Of a stretch of DNA of 17,481 nt, positions 1 to 8,215 are shown one piece after another; the stretch's first letter is position 1; each line of letters begins with the position of its first letter. Location of the stretch: NCBI GenBank assembly GCA_021793535.1, contig JAJYSO010000009.1, positions 1 to 17,481 on the forward strand. Direction: 5' to 3'. This DNA is from Bacteroidota bacterium. GTDB lineage: Bacteria > Bacteroidota > Bacteroidia > Flavobacteriales > Flavobacteriaceae. The notes under the pieces were generated by a model. That model saw only the letters and a list, made by a program, of their open reading frames with translations. It had not been told where the DNA came from and did no database searches. Both the position numbers and the translations under genes were made by a program.

Positions 1-2
1 CC

Positions 3-1229
3 ATCATCGGAATATGGGGGGTAGTTTTCTTTTTCAACATGATCGCTGAAATCAAAGAAAATGTAGACGATGGACTGGACAACTATAAGCGACAAATCAT
101 TTATAAAGCGCACCAAGACACTACCTTATTATCCCGGATTGATTTCGACGAAGGGTTCTATTCCATCCGGGAAATAAATCGAGAAAAAGCCTTGCATTTC
201 AAAGATCAATACAGTGATACGCTCGTTTATATCCAGGATATACAAGACCTAAAACCTACTTTGGATCCTACCCGGATGCTCACTACCGCCTTCCAAGATG
301 GCGGAAAATATTACGAGTTAAAAGTCATCAACCCCATGGTCGAAAAGGACGATTTAATCGAACGTTTGCTGTGGAATATGATTTGGCTTTATGCCATCCT
401 GATCATCACTATCGTATTGATTAACAATATGGTCCTACAACGTTTATGGAAGCCCTTTTACGGGTTATTACACCAACTGCAACAGTTTCGATTGGGCAGT
501 GGACAGCAGCTCCCACAGGTACAAACAAAGACAAAAGAGTTTCTGGATCTGCAAGAAGCCGTAGGTTTACTCTTAAATCACAACATTCAGATTTACGAAC
601 AACAAAAACAATTTATCGGAAACGCTTCCCACGAGCTTCAAACCCCGTTGGCCATTGCCATGAACAAACTGGAATTGCTCATCGAAAAAGAAGAACTAAA
701 AGCCGAGCAAGTGGAGACCATTGCGGAGACCATGCACATTATCGAGCGCTTAATCCGCTTGAACAAATCCCTATTGCTGCTTTCCAAAATTGAAAACAAA
801 CAATTTCCAAATGCGCAGCCGGTACAAATAGCCGCTACCATAGCCCAAGGCCAGCAAGATTTAAGTGAAATCGCTAATTTTAAAGAAGTCCAATTCATCG
901 TAGACAGCACAAGCAACCTCACCAAAATGATGGACCCTGCCTTGGCGGAAATAATGATTTACAATCTTCTGAGAAATGCCATTTTTCACAACATGCCCAA
1001 CGGAAAAGTATGGATTTCCCTCCGAAAAAACGAGCTCTGTATCTGTAATACCGGGCGGAACAAAGCTTTGGACATCACACAAATTTTCAAACGCTTTTAC
1101 AAGTCCCAACCTAAAAAAGGCAGTACTGGTCTAGGCCTATCCATTGTCAAGGCTATAGGTGATTTGTACGGAATTTCCATTACTTACACTTTTTCAAATC
1201 AAAGACATTGCTTCCGGCTTACCTTCTAA
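3..1229 (+). CDS. Sensor histidine kinase, 5'-truncated by the window edge
   Basis: Inner-membrane sensor kinase of a two-component system. The frame is open upstream of the first ATG (39) to the window edge, and the codons from position 3 (IIGIWGVVFFFN) look like the end of TM1, so the real start is outside the window. Numbering from the ATG at 39: residues 1-110 form a small extracytoplasmic domain, 111-131 a second TM helix, and 191-250 a HisKA dimerisation domain with H-box ASHELQTPLA (phospho-acceptor His198). The N-box is LLRNA (Asn313), the G1 box is NTG (347-349) and the G2 box is GSTGLGLSIV (371-380). The NTG form of the G1 box is common in Bacteroidota kinases, so the enzyme is probably active. 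No clear HAMP domain was recognised. A response regulator is expected just upstream. The secreted PepSY-like gene nearby (2085) is a typical partner of such kinases. Signal unknown. Confidence 0.93.
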   Translation: MIGIWGVVFFFNMIAEIKENVDDGLDNYKRQIIYKAHQDTTLLSRIDFDEGFYSIREINREKALHFKDQYSDTLVYIQDIQDLKPTLDPTRMLTTAFQDGGKYYELKVINPMVEKDDLIERLLWNMIWLYAILIITIVLINNMVLQRLWKPFYGLLHQLQQFRLGSGQQLPQVQTKTKEFLDLQEAVGLLLNHNIQIYEQQKQFIGNASHELQTPLAIAMNKLELLIEKEELKAEQVETIAETMHIIERLIRLNKSLLLLSKIENKQFPNAQPVQIAATIAQGQQDLSEIANFKEVQFIVDSTSNLTKMMDPALAEIMIYNLLRNAIFHNMPNGKVWISLRKNELCICNTGRNKALDITQIFKRFYKSQPKKGSTGLGLSIVKAIGDLYGISITYTFSNQRHCFRLTF

Positions 1230-1357
1230 AGAAGCCCTGGCCTGTTTTTATACGACCTCTCTTTTAGCCGTCAATAAAACGGATTATGGCATTCCTAATT
1301 CTTTCCAGAATCCCTTTGTTTATTTGCTTCCAAATTAAAAATAAACGATAACAACCG

Positions 1358-2011
1358 ATGGAAGTATTGCTTGAAGCCCTAGAACACCTTACAAATCCAA
1401 ACTGGATCATGAACAGCGGCGGGCTCTATCTCGTGCTGGTCATTCTCTTTATCGAAACCGGTTTATTTTTCGGTTTCTTCCTTCCGGGAGATCCCTTGTT
1501 ATTTATATCGGGGATGATCATTGCCGGAGCAAATGAAGCAGCTTTTCCCTTTAACACAGGTATTTTAAACCTCTTTTTCTGGGGGTTTTTATTCTGTCTC
1601 TCCACAATTATAGGAAACATGGTGGGGTATTGGACTGGATATAAATTTACACGCTTCTTTAAAAATAGAAAAAGTCGTTTTTTAAAACCCAAACACCTTT
1701 ATGCAGCAGAAAAATTCTATGAAAGCAAAGGTGGGGGAGCCGTTCTTATCGCAAGATTTTTACCTGTGGTCAGGACCTTTGTACCGATTGTTGGGGGGAT
1801 TGTAAAAATGAATTTTAAATATTTTATGATCTTCAATATTTTGGGAGCCCTCTTATGGGTTGGACTGATCACAACCCTAGGGTATGTATTGGGAGAAAAC
1901 CCATGGGTAGAACGAAACCTAGAATTTGTAATTATTGGACTGGTCGTGCTGGTCAGTGCACCGGTTCTCTTTAAAATGACCTTGGGAAGAGCAAAACAAT
2001 ACACAGGGTAA
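1358..2011 (+). CDS. DedA-family (SNARE-associated / VTT domain) membrane protein
   Basis: Polytopic inner-membrane protein of the DedA superfamily. Members support envelope integrity and proton-motive force, and some are now known to recycle undecaprenyl phosphate across the membrane; which substrate this one handles is not visible. The family signatures are present: FIETGLFFGFFLPGDPLLF near residues 31-49 (Glu33, Pro43-Gly44-Asp45) and, in the re-entrant region, IARFLPVVRTFVPIVGG around 131-147 with Arg133, Arg139 and Pro143. Length (217 aa) is normal. Start chosen at the first ATG because MEVLLEALEHL matches the amphipathic N-terminus usual in the family. The gene follows the kinase by 128 bp on the same strand; that gap shows no convincing promoter or terminator, so co-transcription with the kinase is possible but unproven. 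Confidence 0.93.
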   Translation: MEVLLEALEHLTNPNWIMNSGGLYLVLVILFIETGLFFGFFLPGDPLLFISGMIIAGANEAAFPFNTGILNLFFWGFLFCLSTIIGNMVGYWTGYKFTRFFKNRKSRFLKPKHLYAAEKFYESKGGGAVLIARFLPVVRTFVPIVGGIVKMNFKYFMIFNILGALLWVGLITTLGYVLGENPWVERNLEFVIIGLVVLVSAPVLFKMTLGRAKQYTG

Positions 2012-2034
2012 CAAATCATAAGAAATTCTCAAAA

Positions 2035-2048
2035 ACAAGCCTGCTTGT
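2035..2048. repeat. 14-nt inverted repeat after the DedA gene
   Basis: ACAAGC-CT-GCTTGT is a perfect 6-nt dyad about 24 bp after the DedA stop and 37 bp before the PepSY-like start. No proper T-run follows, so it is not a convincing intrinsic terminator. It could be a small operator or an accident. Confidence 0.3.
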
Positions 2049-2084
2049 CAATTTATCAATACCTTCACTTTAAAATCATTCAAA

Positions 2085-2519
2085 ATGAAAACTTTAAAAT
2101 TAATGTTAGTTCTTATCTTGGCTGGTGTCTTTAGCCAAGTAAATGCACAAGATCGGTATTTAGAAACAACCGAGTACCCAAAGGAAATCACTTCCTACAT
2201 TGAAACCAATTTTCCCGATAGTGAAATCATCAGTATCAAAGAGGAAAAGGAAAGGCATAAAACGGAATATGAAGTTAAGCTCAGAAACATGGAAGAATTG
2301 GAATTTGACGAGCAGTATGCCATCAAAAGCATTGAGTCCAAGTCAGGCCTTCCTGATACGGTAATTCCTCAAAAGATCAGGGATTACGTAACTCAAAATT
2401 ACCCTAATCGAAAAATCGAGGAGTGGAAAATGAAAAGACGCGGCCAAGAAATCGAATTGGACAATGACCTGGAATTGATCTTTGATTTTGACGGAAACTT
2501 TGTGAGGGTAGACGATTAA
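2085..2519 (+). CDS. Secreted PepSY-like (BLIP-like fold, DUF2874-type) protein
   Basis: Small periplasmic or exported protein of 144 aa. Residues 1-21 (MKTLKLMLVLILAGVFSQVNA) are a clear Sec signal peptide with cleavage predicted before Gln22. The mature part holds two similar halves, each a helix followed by a beta-meander: about 29-80 (starting YPKEITSYIETNFPDSEI) and about 88-143 (starting IPQKIRDYVTQNYPNRKI). Each half has the 'P..I..YI..NFP...I' opening typical of the PepSY-like family (PF11396 type). These proteins are abundant in Bacteroidota and often sit beside two-component systems, which fits the kinase at the window start. No enzymatic residues are evident. A role in binding a periplasmic ligand or modulating the sensor is inferred only. 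Confidence 0.85.
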   Translation: MKTLKLMLVLILAGVFSQVNAQDRYLETTEYPKEITSYIETNFPDSEIISIKEEKERHKTEYEVKLRNMEELEFDEQYAIKSIESKSGLPDTVIPQKIRDYVTQNYPNRKIEEWKMKRRGQEIELDNDLELIFDFDGNFVRVDD

Positions 2520-2550
2520 TATTTGAATACATCGCAACTCATAAGTTGTG

Positions 2551-2651
2551 GAATGGTGGAAGTTTGAGAAATCACAAAGCGATTCAATGATTAGGTTTGT
2601 TTTCGTGTGTTTTATACTCGCTTTTTTAAGAGGTATAAATTTCCACCATTC
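2551..2651. repeat. Long imperfect inverted repeat upstream of terC
   Basis: GAATGGTGGAA (2551-2561) is an exact reverse complement of TTCCACCATTC (2641-2651). Nested inside, AAAGCGA (2576-2582) pairs with TCGCTTT (2618-2624), leaving a loop of about 35 nt. The whole forms a ~100-nt hairpin-like element between the PepSY-like gene and terC. Possible readings: an RNA structure in the terC leader, a decayed MITE or REP-like element, or a terminator-like stem. The yybP-ykoY manganese riboswitch often found before TerC/Alx genes was looked for by eye and not recognised. Confidence 0.6.
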
Positions 2652-2747
2652 TTATCTTTCCCTTTTTTAAACCTATTGTTTGGCTTCATTGCCTAATGAA
2701 CCCCACCTGGAATAGGCTACGGCTCTTTACCATCCCAATGACTTAAT

Positions 2748-3683
2748 ATGACCTTTGCTTTCCTCGCTTTTGTTATCGTGGCCCTGATCCTGGATCTGGG
2801 CGTATTCAATCGAAAGAGCCATATCATCACCACTAAAGAGGCCGGTCTATGGACCGGAATATGGGTAGGCGTGGCCTTGGGTTTTTCTGCTCTGGTTTAC
2901 CTCGCTTTCGCAAACGGATGGACACCCAACCCGACGGCACTTACCCCCACCGATGCCGTATTAAAGTACATTACGGGGTACTTGATTGAACTCTCCTTGA
3001 GTGTAGACAATATCTTTGTCATTGCCCTGATTTTTTCAGCTTTTGCAATTCCTCCTCTATATCAACACAGAGTACTGTTTTACGGAATCATCGGAGCGAT
3101 TGTGTTTCGAGCCATTATGATTGTATTCGGAGTAGTATTAATCCAAAAATTCAGCTGGATAATCTACGTCTTCGGAGGCTTTTTACTGCTTACTGCACTT
3201 CGGATGCTGTTTAATCAAAACCAAAATTACGATCCCAAAAATTCAAAAATATTGCGGTGGATGGGCAAACTATTCCCCATGACCCATACGATAGAAAACG
3301 AAAAGTTTTTTATCCGTAAAAAGGGTGTTCGTTATGCCACTCCCCTTTTTGCAGCATTGATCATCATTGAGTTCACAGACATCTTCTTCGCCGTGGACAG
3401 CATCCCGGCCATTTTAGCCATTACCGCCGATCCCTTTCTTGTTTTTTCCTCCAATATCTTAGCCATTATGGGACTGCGCTCTTTGTATTTTTTGATTTCA
3501 GGAATGTTGGAAAAGTTCAAGTACATGAGCTACAGTTTGGTCGTCATCTTGGCTTTTGTCGGACTGAAAATGTTACTCTCTCATCAGGTTAATTTACCGG
3601 AATGGCTTTCGCTTAGTGTCATTGCTCTTTCGCTACTTGTCGGTGCCATCGCCTCAAGACTTCAGCCTTCCAAGCGGGCATAA
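2748..3683 (+). CDS. TerC/Alx-family integral membrane metal-ion exporter (predicted)
   Basis: Inner-membrane protein of 311 aa with about eight or nine hydrophobic segments. The two signature acidic motifs of the TerC family are intact: ELSLSVDNIFVIALIF (81-96, with Glu81, Asp87 and Asn88) and EFTDIFFAVDSIPAILAI (208-225, with Glu208, Asp211 and Asp217). Family members such as E. coli Alx and Bacillus MeeF/MeeY export Mn2+, sometimes to metallate exoenzymes; others are linked to tellurite resistance. Manganese or related divalent-metal efflux is therefore the best guess. The start MTFAFLAFVIVALILDLGVFNRK aligns with the usual family N-terminus. The gene stands 228 bp from the PepSY-like gene behind a long inverted repeat and is likely its own transcription unit. 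There are no other ter genes nearby, so a tellurite operon is not supported. Confidence 0.93.
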   Translation: MTFAFLAFVIVALILDLGVFNRKSHIITTKEAGLWTGIWVGVALGFSALVYLAFANGWTPNPTALTPTDAVLKYITGYLIELSLSVDNIFVIALIFSAFAIPPLYQHRVLFYGIIGAIVFRAIMIVFGVVLIQKFSWIIYVFGGFLLLTALRMLFNQNQNYDPKNSKILRWMGKLFPMTHTIENEKFFIRKKGVRYATPLFAALIIIEFTDIFFAVDSIPAILAITADPFLVFSSNILAIMGLRSLYFLISGMLEKFKYMSYSLVVILAFVGLKMLLSHQVNLPEWLSLSVIALSLLVGAIASRLQPSKRA

Positions 3684-3720
3684 AAAGAAACCTACACACA
3701 AAAGCGTTGTACAAAGACGA

Positions 3721-3753
3721 GAAGATTTCCCGGCTGCAGCCAAAGAAAATCTT
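3721..3753 (+). terminator. Possible weak terminator hairpin after terC
   Basis: AAGATTT (3722-3728) pairs with AAATCTT (3747-3753), enclosing the perfect palindrome GGCTGCAGCC (3732-3741), and is followed by TTTTC. It lies about 40 nt after the terC stop. The outer stem is AT-rich and the T-run is broken, so efficiency is doubtful. Confidence 0.3.
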
Positions 3754-3896
3754 TTCTTACCCAATTCACCGATAAGCACTCCTACTCTTTTAAAGTGCGG
3801 TAAAATTAATCTTAGCCCATTTTTTTAGCCTCAATTCAATTAAATTCTATAATTTCAGGCGCTTGATCAAAAATCTTAGCCCCAGAACCTCTTCTC

Positions 3897-6800
3897 ATGC
3901 GCTTTTTTTTCACCCTCTTTCTCCTTCTTCCGATCACTGCTTTGGCCCAAGCGAAAAACACACCCAACTGGCTTCGCTACCCCAGCATCTCTCCAGATGG
4001 AAAAACAATTGCTTTTGTTTATAAAGGGAATATTTATAGCATTCCTTCCAAAGGAGGCACTGCCAAACAACTCACCACTCATAAAGCATATGATTTCCAT
4101 CCCGTCTGGAGCCATGATGGAAAAACAATCGCTTTTGCCACTGCTCGTCATGGCAACTTTGACATATATACAATGAATGTAAACGGGGAAGAGGTGAAAC
4201 GGTTGACCTATCATTCCAACGATGAAATCCCATATACCTTTTCGGCAGATGATCAATCGGTAATTTTTGGAGGGGTGCGTATGGACCTCTCGGCACATCG
4301 CCAATACCCTACTGCATCACAACCGGAACTATATCAGGTTCCCGCACAAGGGGGGCGCGTCACTCAAATCTTTACCGTTCCTGGAGAAGAGGCCCAAGTC
4401 AATCGCTCTGGAACCCGTATCTTTTATCACGATAAAAAAGGAGGAGAAAATGCCTATAGAAAGCATCACCAATCCTCTATAACACGTGATTTGTGGAGTT
4501 ATGATACCAAGACCAATACCCATTCCATGATTACCCGTACAAAATGGGAAAATCGTCAGCCTATATTGGATAAGAACGAACAATCACTCTATTATTTAAG
4601 TGAAGAAAGTGGAAGTTTTAACATCCATAAGATTGCTCTTGACCACCCTGATCAAGACCAACAACTCACTCATTTTAAAGAACTTCCAATCCGCTTCTTA
4701 AGTTATGGAGGCGGCCTGCTCTGCTTTGGATTCGACGGAGAGATCTATACGATGAGAGAGGGCAGCACACCCCAAAAAGTACAGGTGGAACTCTATGACT
4801 TGGCACAAGAGAATCCCAAAGAAATAATAACCGTCGACAAAAATATTCAGGAGATGAGCATTTCTCCCGATGGCAACGAAATTGCTTTTATTGCCGGTGG
4901 AGAAGTGTTTGTAACCGACAAAGAAGGCGATTACACCAAACGCATCACCAACACTGCCGAACAAGAACGTTTTGTAACGTTTTCTCCTGACGGAAAACGC
5001 TTGCTCTACTCCAGTGAACGCAAAGGGAAATGGGAGATTTATCAAAGCGTAAAAAAACGTGAATCAGAACCCTTCTTCTATGCTTCTACTTTGCTAGAAG
5101 AGAAACCTCTGGCCCACGAGGATCAAGAAAGCTACCTCCCAAAAATCTCTCCCGATGGAGCAAAAATGGCCTATATTGCTAACCGAAGAAACCTGCGCAT
5201 CATGGATCTCAAAACCGGAGCAACCAAAGATATACTGAGCCCCGATAGCCTTATAGAGAATGACGTGGTGCACCATCAGTTGAGCTGGAGTCCGGACAGC
5301 AATTGGCTGCTGCTCGAATGGAAAAGTACCTTAAGTAATAGCGAAATTCTACTCTTGGCAGCCGATGGCAGTAAAAGACAAAACCTCACCCAAAGTGGGT
5401 ATGAAGACCGGCGACCCAAGTGGGTCAACCAAGGAAAACAAATGCTCTGGTTTACCAATAAAAATGGCTACCGCAGTTTTGCCATGAGCGGAGGCTCAGA
5501 AAAAGATGTATACAGCTTGTTCTTTACCCAAAAAGCACACGATACGTTTAAATGGACGGAAAAGGAATACCAACTGCATCAAAAAATAGAAGAATTAGCC
5601 AAAGTTGAGGGGCAATCGGCACTCCAAGAAAAGGTAAATGGCAAAGGAGAAAGCACCCCACAGCTCTCCATTGATTGGGAATCCTTAGAAGATCGTAAAG
5701 AACGGTTGACCCCTCAATCCGGAAGATTGAGTGATGCAGTCTTGTCTAAAGACGGAGAAAAACTCTACTTTTTATCCGCATCACAAGATGGATTAAATTT
5801 ATGGGAGACCCAGCTGAGGACCAAAGAAACAAAAATAAAAATCCGACTGGGTAAAAAAAGAGGGGGGTCTCTCCAATGGGATTTCAAAAAAGAAGCGCTG
5901 TATGCTTTAATAGACGGCCAAATTTCTACTCTTGATCTGGAAAAGGAAGAAAGGAAAATTCTTCCCATCAATGGCGAGATAGAATACGACAAACTCAAAA
6001 CCTATCAATACCAACTCGAACACGTATACCAGCGCACCAAACATATCTTTTACGAACCCACTTTTCACCACAACAATTGGGATGAACTCTATCAAACTTA
6101 TAAAAAATATTTGCCTTCCATAGGAAATAACTATGAATTTTCAGATCTACTTTCCGAATTTTTAGGAGAGCTAAACGTCTCCCACTCCGGTGCACGCTAT
6201 GCAGGTGAGGACCTGAAAAACAAAGACGAAACTGCTGCCCTAGGTATTTTTATGGATAACCAGTACAAGGGAGAAGGGATAAAAATTACGGAAGTGATCA
6301 AAGGCGGTCCCTTAGACAAAGCTGAATTTGATATTGAGCCCGGAATGATTATCACTAAAATAGATGGGGAACCGCTCACCACCGCTGTTGACGTTGCTCA
6401 TTTCCTCAACCGGAAAGCCGGTGGGTTCATCCTATTGGAGGTCTCTGGTCGCCAACCTTCGCAAATCCGTGTAAAACCCATCACTTTAGCTGAAGAAAAT
6501 GCCTTGCTTTACAAGCGTTTTGTCCGCATCAATGCCAAAGAAGTAGAACGGCTTAGCAAAGGGAGATTAGGCTATGTTCACATCCCCGGGATGGCCGACG
6601 GGCCTTTTCGCAACGTATATGAAGAGATGATGGGCAAATATGCTGATAAAGAAGGAGTACTTATCGATACTCGGTTCAATAGTGGAGGAGACTTGGTCTC
6701 CGACCTAGCCATGTTCCTCACCGGCGAACAGTTTTTGACCTATGCAACAGCCGAAAAAGAGGTCGGCAAAGAGCCATACTGGCGCTACCTCAAACCCACA

Positions 6801-7115
6801 GTGTTACTCTTTAATGAGAGTAACTATTCGGACGGACACTGTTTTGCACAAGCTTACACTGACTTAAAAATCGGAAAAACGGTCGGGATGCCCGTACCGG
6901 GAACTTGCAGTTGGTCCGGTTGGGAAACGCTTTCGAAAGGGCTGCGATGGGGAGTCGTACCGGTAGGCGTGAAAAACAAAAGCGGCCAATGGATGGAAAA
7001 CAACCCCACTCTTCCCTCCTTCCAAGTTAAAAATGATCCGAATGTCATCAGCAAAGGTCAAGATGAACAATTGGAGAAAGCGGTAGCTGAACTCCTTTCG
7101 CAACTCGACGCTTGA
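3897..7115 (+). CDS. Secreted tricorn-type S41 protease (PD40 propeller + PDZ + S41 core)
   Basis: A 1072-aa serine peptidase related to archaeal tricorn protease, expected to degrade peptides in the periplasm. Residues 1-18 (MRFFFTLFLLLPITALAQ) are a Sec signal peptide. WD40-like PD40 strands follow in two groups: ISPDGKTIAF near 31 and SHDGKTIAF near 72, then SISPDGNEIAF near 320, FSPDGKRLLY near 362, ISPDGAKMAY near 417, WSPDSNW near 463 and LSKDGEKLYF near 617. A PDZ domain spans about 775-865. The tricorn catalytic set can be matched by motif: Ser762-His763 (NVSHSG), the nucleophile Ser978 followed by Asp979 (NYSDGH), and Glu1034 (MENNPTLP). This implies a working enzyme, not a decayed scaffold. 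The first PDZ motif, GIFMDNQYKGEGIKI, lies just after the Ser-His pair, as in tricorn. The gene appears monocistronic, with 213 bp upstream and a long gap downstream. Substrate is unknown. Confidence 0.92.
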   Translation: MRFFFTLFLLLPITALAQAKNTPNWLRYPSISPDGKTIAFVYKGNIYSIPSKGGTAKQLTTHKAYDFHPVWSHDGKTIAFATARHGNFDIYTMNVNGEEVKRLTYHSNDEIPYTFSADDQSVIFGGVRMDLSAHRQYPTASQPELYQVPAQGGRVTQIFTVPGEEAQVNRSGTRIFYHDKKGGENAYRKHHQSSITRDLWSYDTKTNTHSMITRTKWENRQPILDKNEQSLYYLSEESGSFNIHKIALDHPDQDQQLTHFKELPIRFLSYGGGLLCFGFDGEIYTMREGSTPQKVQVELYDLAQENPKEIITVDKNIQEMSISPDGNEIAFIAGGEVFVTDKEGDYTKRITNTAEQERFVTFSPDGKRLLYSSERKGKWEIYQSVKKRESEPFFYASTLLEEKPLAHEDQESYLPKISPDGAKMAYIANRRNLRIMDLKTGATKDILSPDSLIENDVVHHQLSWSPDSNWLLLEWKSTLSNSEILLLAADGSKRQNLTQSGYEDRRPKWVNQGKQMLWFTNKNGYRSFAMSGGSEKDVYSLFFTQKAHDTFKWTEKEYQLHQKIEELAKVEGQSALQEKVNGKGESTPQLSIDWESLEDRKERLTPQSGRLSDAVLSKDGEKLYFLSASQDGLNLWETQLRTKETKIKIRLGKKRGGSLQWDFKKEALYALIDGQISTLDLEKEERKILPINGEIEYDKLKTYQYQLEHVYQRTKHIFYEPTFHHNNWDELYQTYKKYLPSIGNNYEFSDLLSEFLGELNVSHSGARYAGEDLKNKDETAALGIFMDNQYKGEGIKITEVIKGGPLDKAEFDIEPGMIITKIDGEPLTTAVDVAHFLNRKAGGFILLEVSGRQPSQIRVKPITLAEENALLYKRFVRINAKEVERLSKGRLGYVHIPGMADGPFRNVYEEMMGKYADKEGVLIDTRFNSGGDLVSDLAMFLTGEQFLTYATAEKEVGKEPYWRYLKPTVLLFNESNYSDGHCFAQAYTDLKIGKTVGMPVPGTCSWSGWETLSKGLRWGVVPVGVKNKSGQWMENNPTLPSFQVKNDPNVISKGQDEQLEKAVAELLSQLDA

Positions 7116-7692
7116 CCGCAAGAGAAAACATCTGGCTTAAAGAAAGTGTACTACCCTTGTTATTTTAAACGTACACACTCATTGTTTTTATTATAGTATC
7201 TTAAGAGGATAGTGTCCCAAAAAGTTGATCAGCACCACTTTTCTCCTATAACCACTCAACCATGTCAGAGGGTCATGCTGGTTTTCCAGTCTTAATTCCG
7301 CTGTTTGTTGTGTTTCGAGCTCGGTCTTCTGGTGTTACACTCACCAATCTAATTGGCCAAAACCATCCCCGCATGAATAAAAGACATCCAAAAAAGGAGC
7401 CCTGCTAATAAGCCAATTTTCTTTGTTTTTTCATCTCTGCAATGGCATTTATTTGGACGTATTCCTTCCGCTCAAGGTCGCCCTTCCGGCACAAATTTAT
7501 CTATGAACGAAAAGAATATTCTGTAAAGAAGAGCACACTCCGGTGTTTCCCTTTTTAAAAAAAAATCATTTTTTTCGATAACCTACACATACCTTTAAAA
7601 TTACTCTAAATTTATAGCAATTCCAAAACCAGCTTTTTTAAAATTCGTAACTTGTCTGCGAAAAATAAACCTATTTTCTCAATTTTTTCTTC
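7116..7692. other. 577-bp gap with possible insertion-sequence relic
   Basis: No convincing intact gene. Near 7210 the text AGTGTCCCAAAAAGTTGATC resembles the terminal sequence of several IS elements. Reading the minus strand, two short open stretches can be translated without stops: one across about 7415-7500 (including KGDLERKEYVQINAIAEMKK) and one across about 7210-7335 (including LTWLSGYRRKVVLINFLGH). They are in different frames and separated by stops, as a decayed transposase or other pseudogene would be. I cannot assign a family, and no matching second terminal repeat was found. Poly-A and poly-T runs occur at 7553-7575. A weak promoter-like TTG (7652) and TATTTTCT (7672) precede the next gene. 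Confidence 0.35.
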
Positions 7693-8088
7693 ATGCATAA
7701 AGTACTAGTGACCACTACGGATCTAAAACGGGATTATGAAATTATTGGTCCCATTTACTTTCATATTTCCAACAAGGGTTTTTTTACCAGCCGGTTATCT
7801 CAACTTTTAGAGAAGTATGAGAAGGAACTCCAGGAACTGGAGCAACAAGAGAAAAAGGAGGAAAGCCTAGATTGGGATCTGCAATATGGGTTGCACTCTT
7901 ATGAAACGGATAGCCGATTTGAAAAAGCTTTTTACGTGGCCATCAGAGAGTTAAAAGAAATTGCGAGAAAGATGAACGCCGATGCCATTATAGGAATGCG
8001 TCAAGATGTGCGATTGGATCCCAATGTCCACCAGTACTTCTACCTACAACTCTATGGAACAGCCGTCCGGTATACCAATACCATTTAA
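7693..8088 (+). CDS. YbjQ/UPF0145-like protein with a charged helical insertion
   Basis: Cytosolic 131-aa protein without a signal peptide. The C-terminal half matches the YbjQ/UPF0145 family ('putative heavy-metal-binding' domain): a helix AIRELKEIARKMNADAIIGM (83-102) leads into a beta-hairpin and ends in LYGTAVRYTN (about 120-129), parallel to the family's 'ARALGADAVVG ... SGTAVK' ending. The N-terminal strand VLVTTTDLKRDYEIIGPIYF also fits 'T...GY.I....G'. Residues 35-60 are a Glu/Lys/Gln-rich helix (KYEKELQELEQQEKKEESLD) that replaces part of the usual glycine-rich linker and may be a coiled coil. Function of the family is unknown, and metal binding is an old database label rather than a proven activity. 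The gene stands alone between two large gaps on the same strand. Confidence 0.7.
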   Translation: MHKVLVTTTDLKRDYEIIGPIYFHISNKGFFTSRLSQLLEKYEKELQELEQQEKKEESLDWDLQYGLHSYETDSRFEKAFYVAIRELKEIARKMNADAIIGMRQDVRLDPNVHQYFYLQLYGTAVRYTNTI

Positions 8089-8142
8089 AACGTAATTTTG
8101 GAGGAAGAATACACAAAAAATAAAAGGTTTCGAACAATCTTG

Positions 8143-8150
8143 TATCTTTG
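8143..8150 (+). promoter_or_regulatory. -7 element TATCTTTG upstream of the LysM gene
   Basis: Exact match to the Bacteroidota TAnnTTTG consensus, 66 bp before the ATG at 8216. No good TTG -33 box was found at the expected 17-23 nt spacing, so this is supported by the -7 element alone. It implies a leader of about 55-60 nt and argues that the upstream TTG at 8189 is not required. Confidence 0.55.
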
Positions 8151-8215
8151 CAGCTGGCCTCTTATGACAGTGTGCTTATAAGTGCCGTTTGGCTTGTTTA
8201 ACCACAGCATTCTAT

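Noticed and set aside
1230..1357. Promoter in front of the DedA gene (TATTTG near 1320)
   Set aside because: The motif lacks the two spacer bases of TAnnTTTG and no -33 box was found.
2520..2747. yybP-ykoY manganese riboswitch upstream of terC
   Set aside because: The characteristic conserved loop sequences were not found by eye; only the long inverted repeat is visible.
2748..3683. Tellurite resistance operon
   Set aside because: TerC is alone; no TerD/TerZ-type genes are nearby, and the family mainly moves metal ions such as Mn2+.
3616..3828. 70-aa plus-strand frame overlapping the end of terC
   Set aside because: Shadow of terC running into the intergenic region, with no domain or start signal.
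8189..8215. TTG start for the LysM protein at 8189
   Set aside because: The ATG at 8216 opens a clean signal peptide; the extra nine residues add nothing recognisable.
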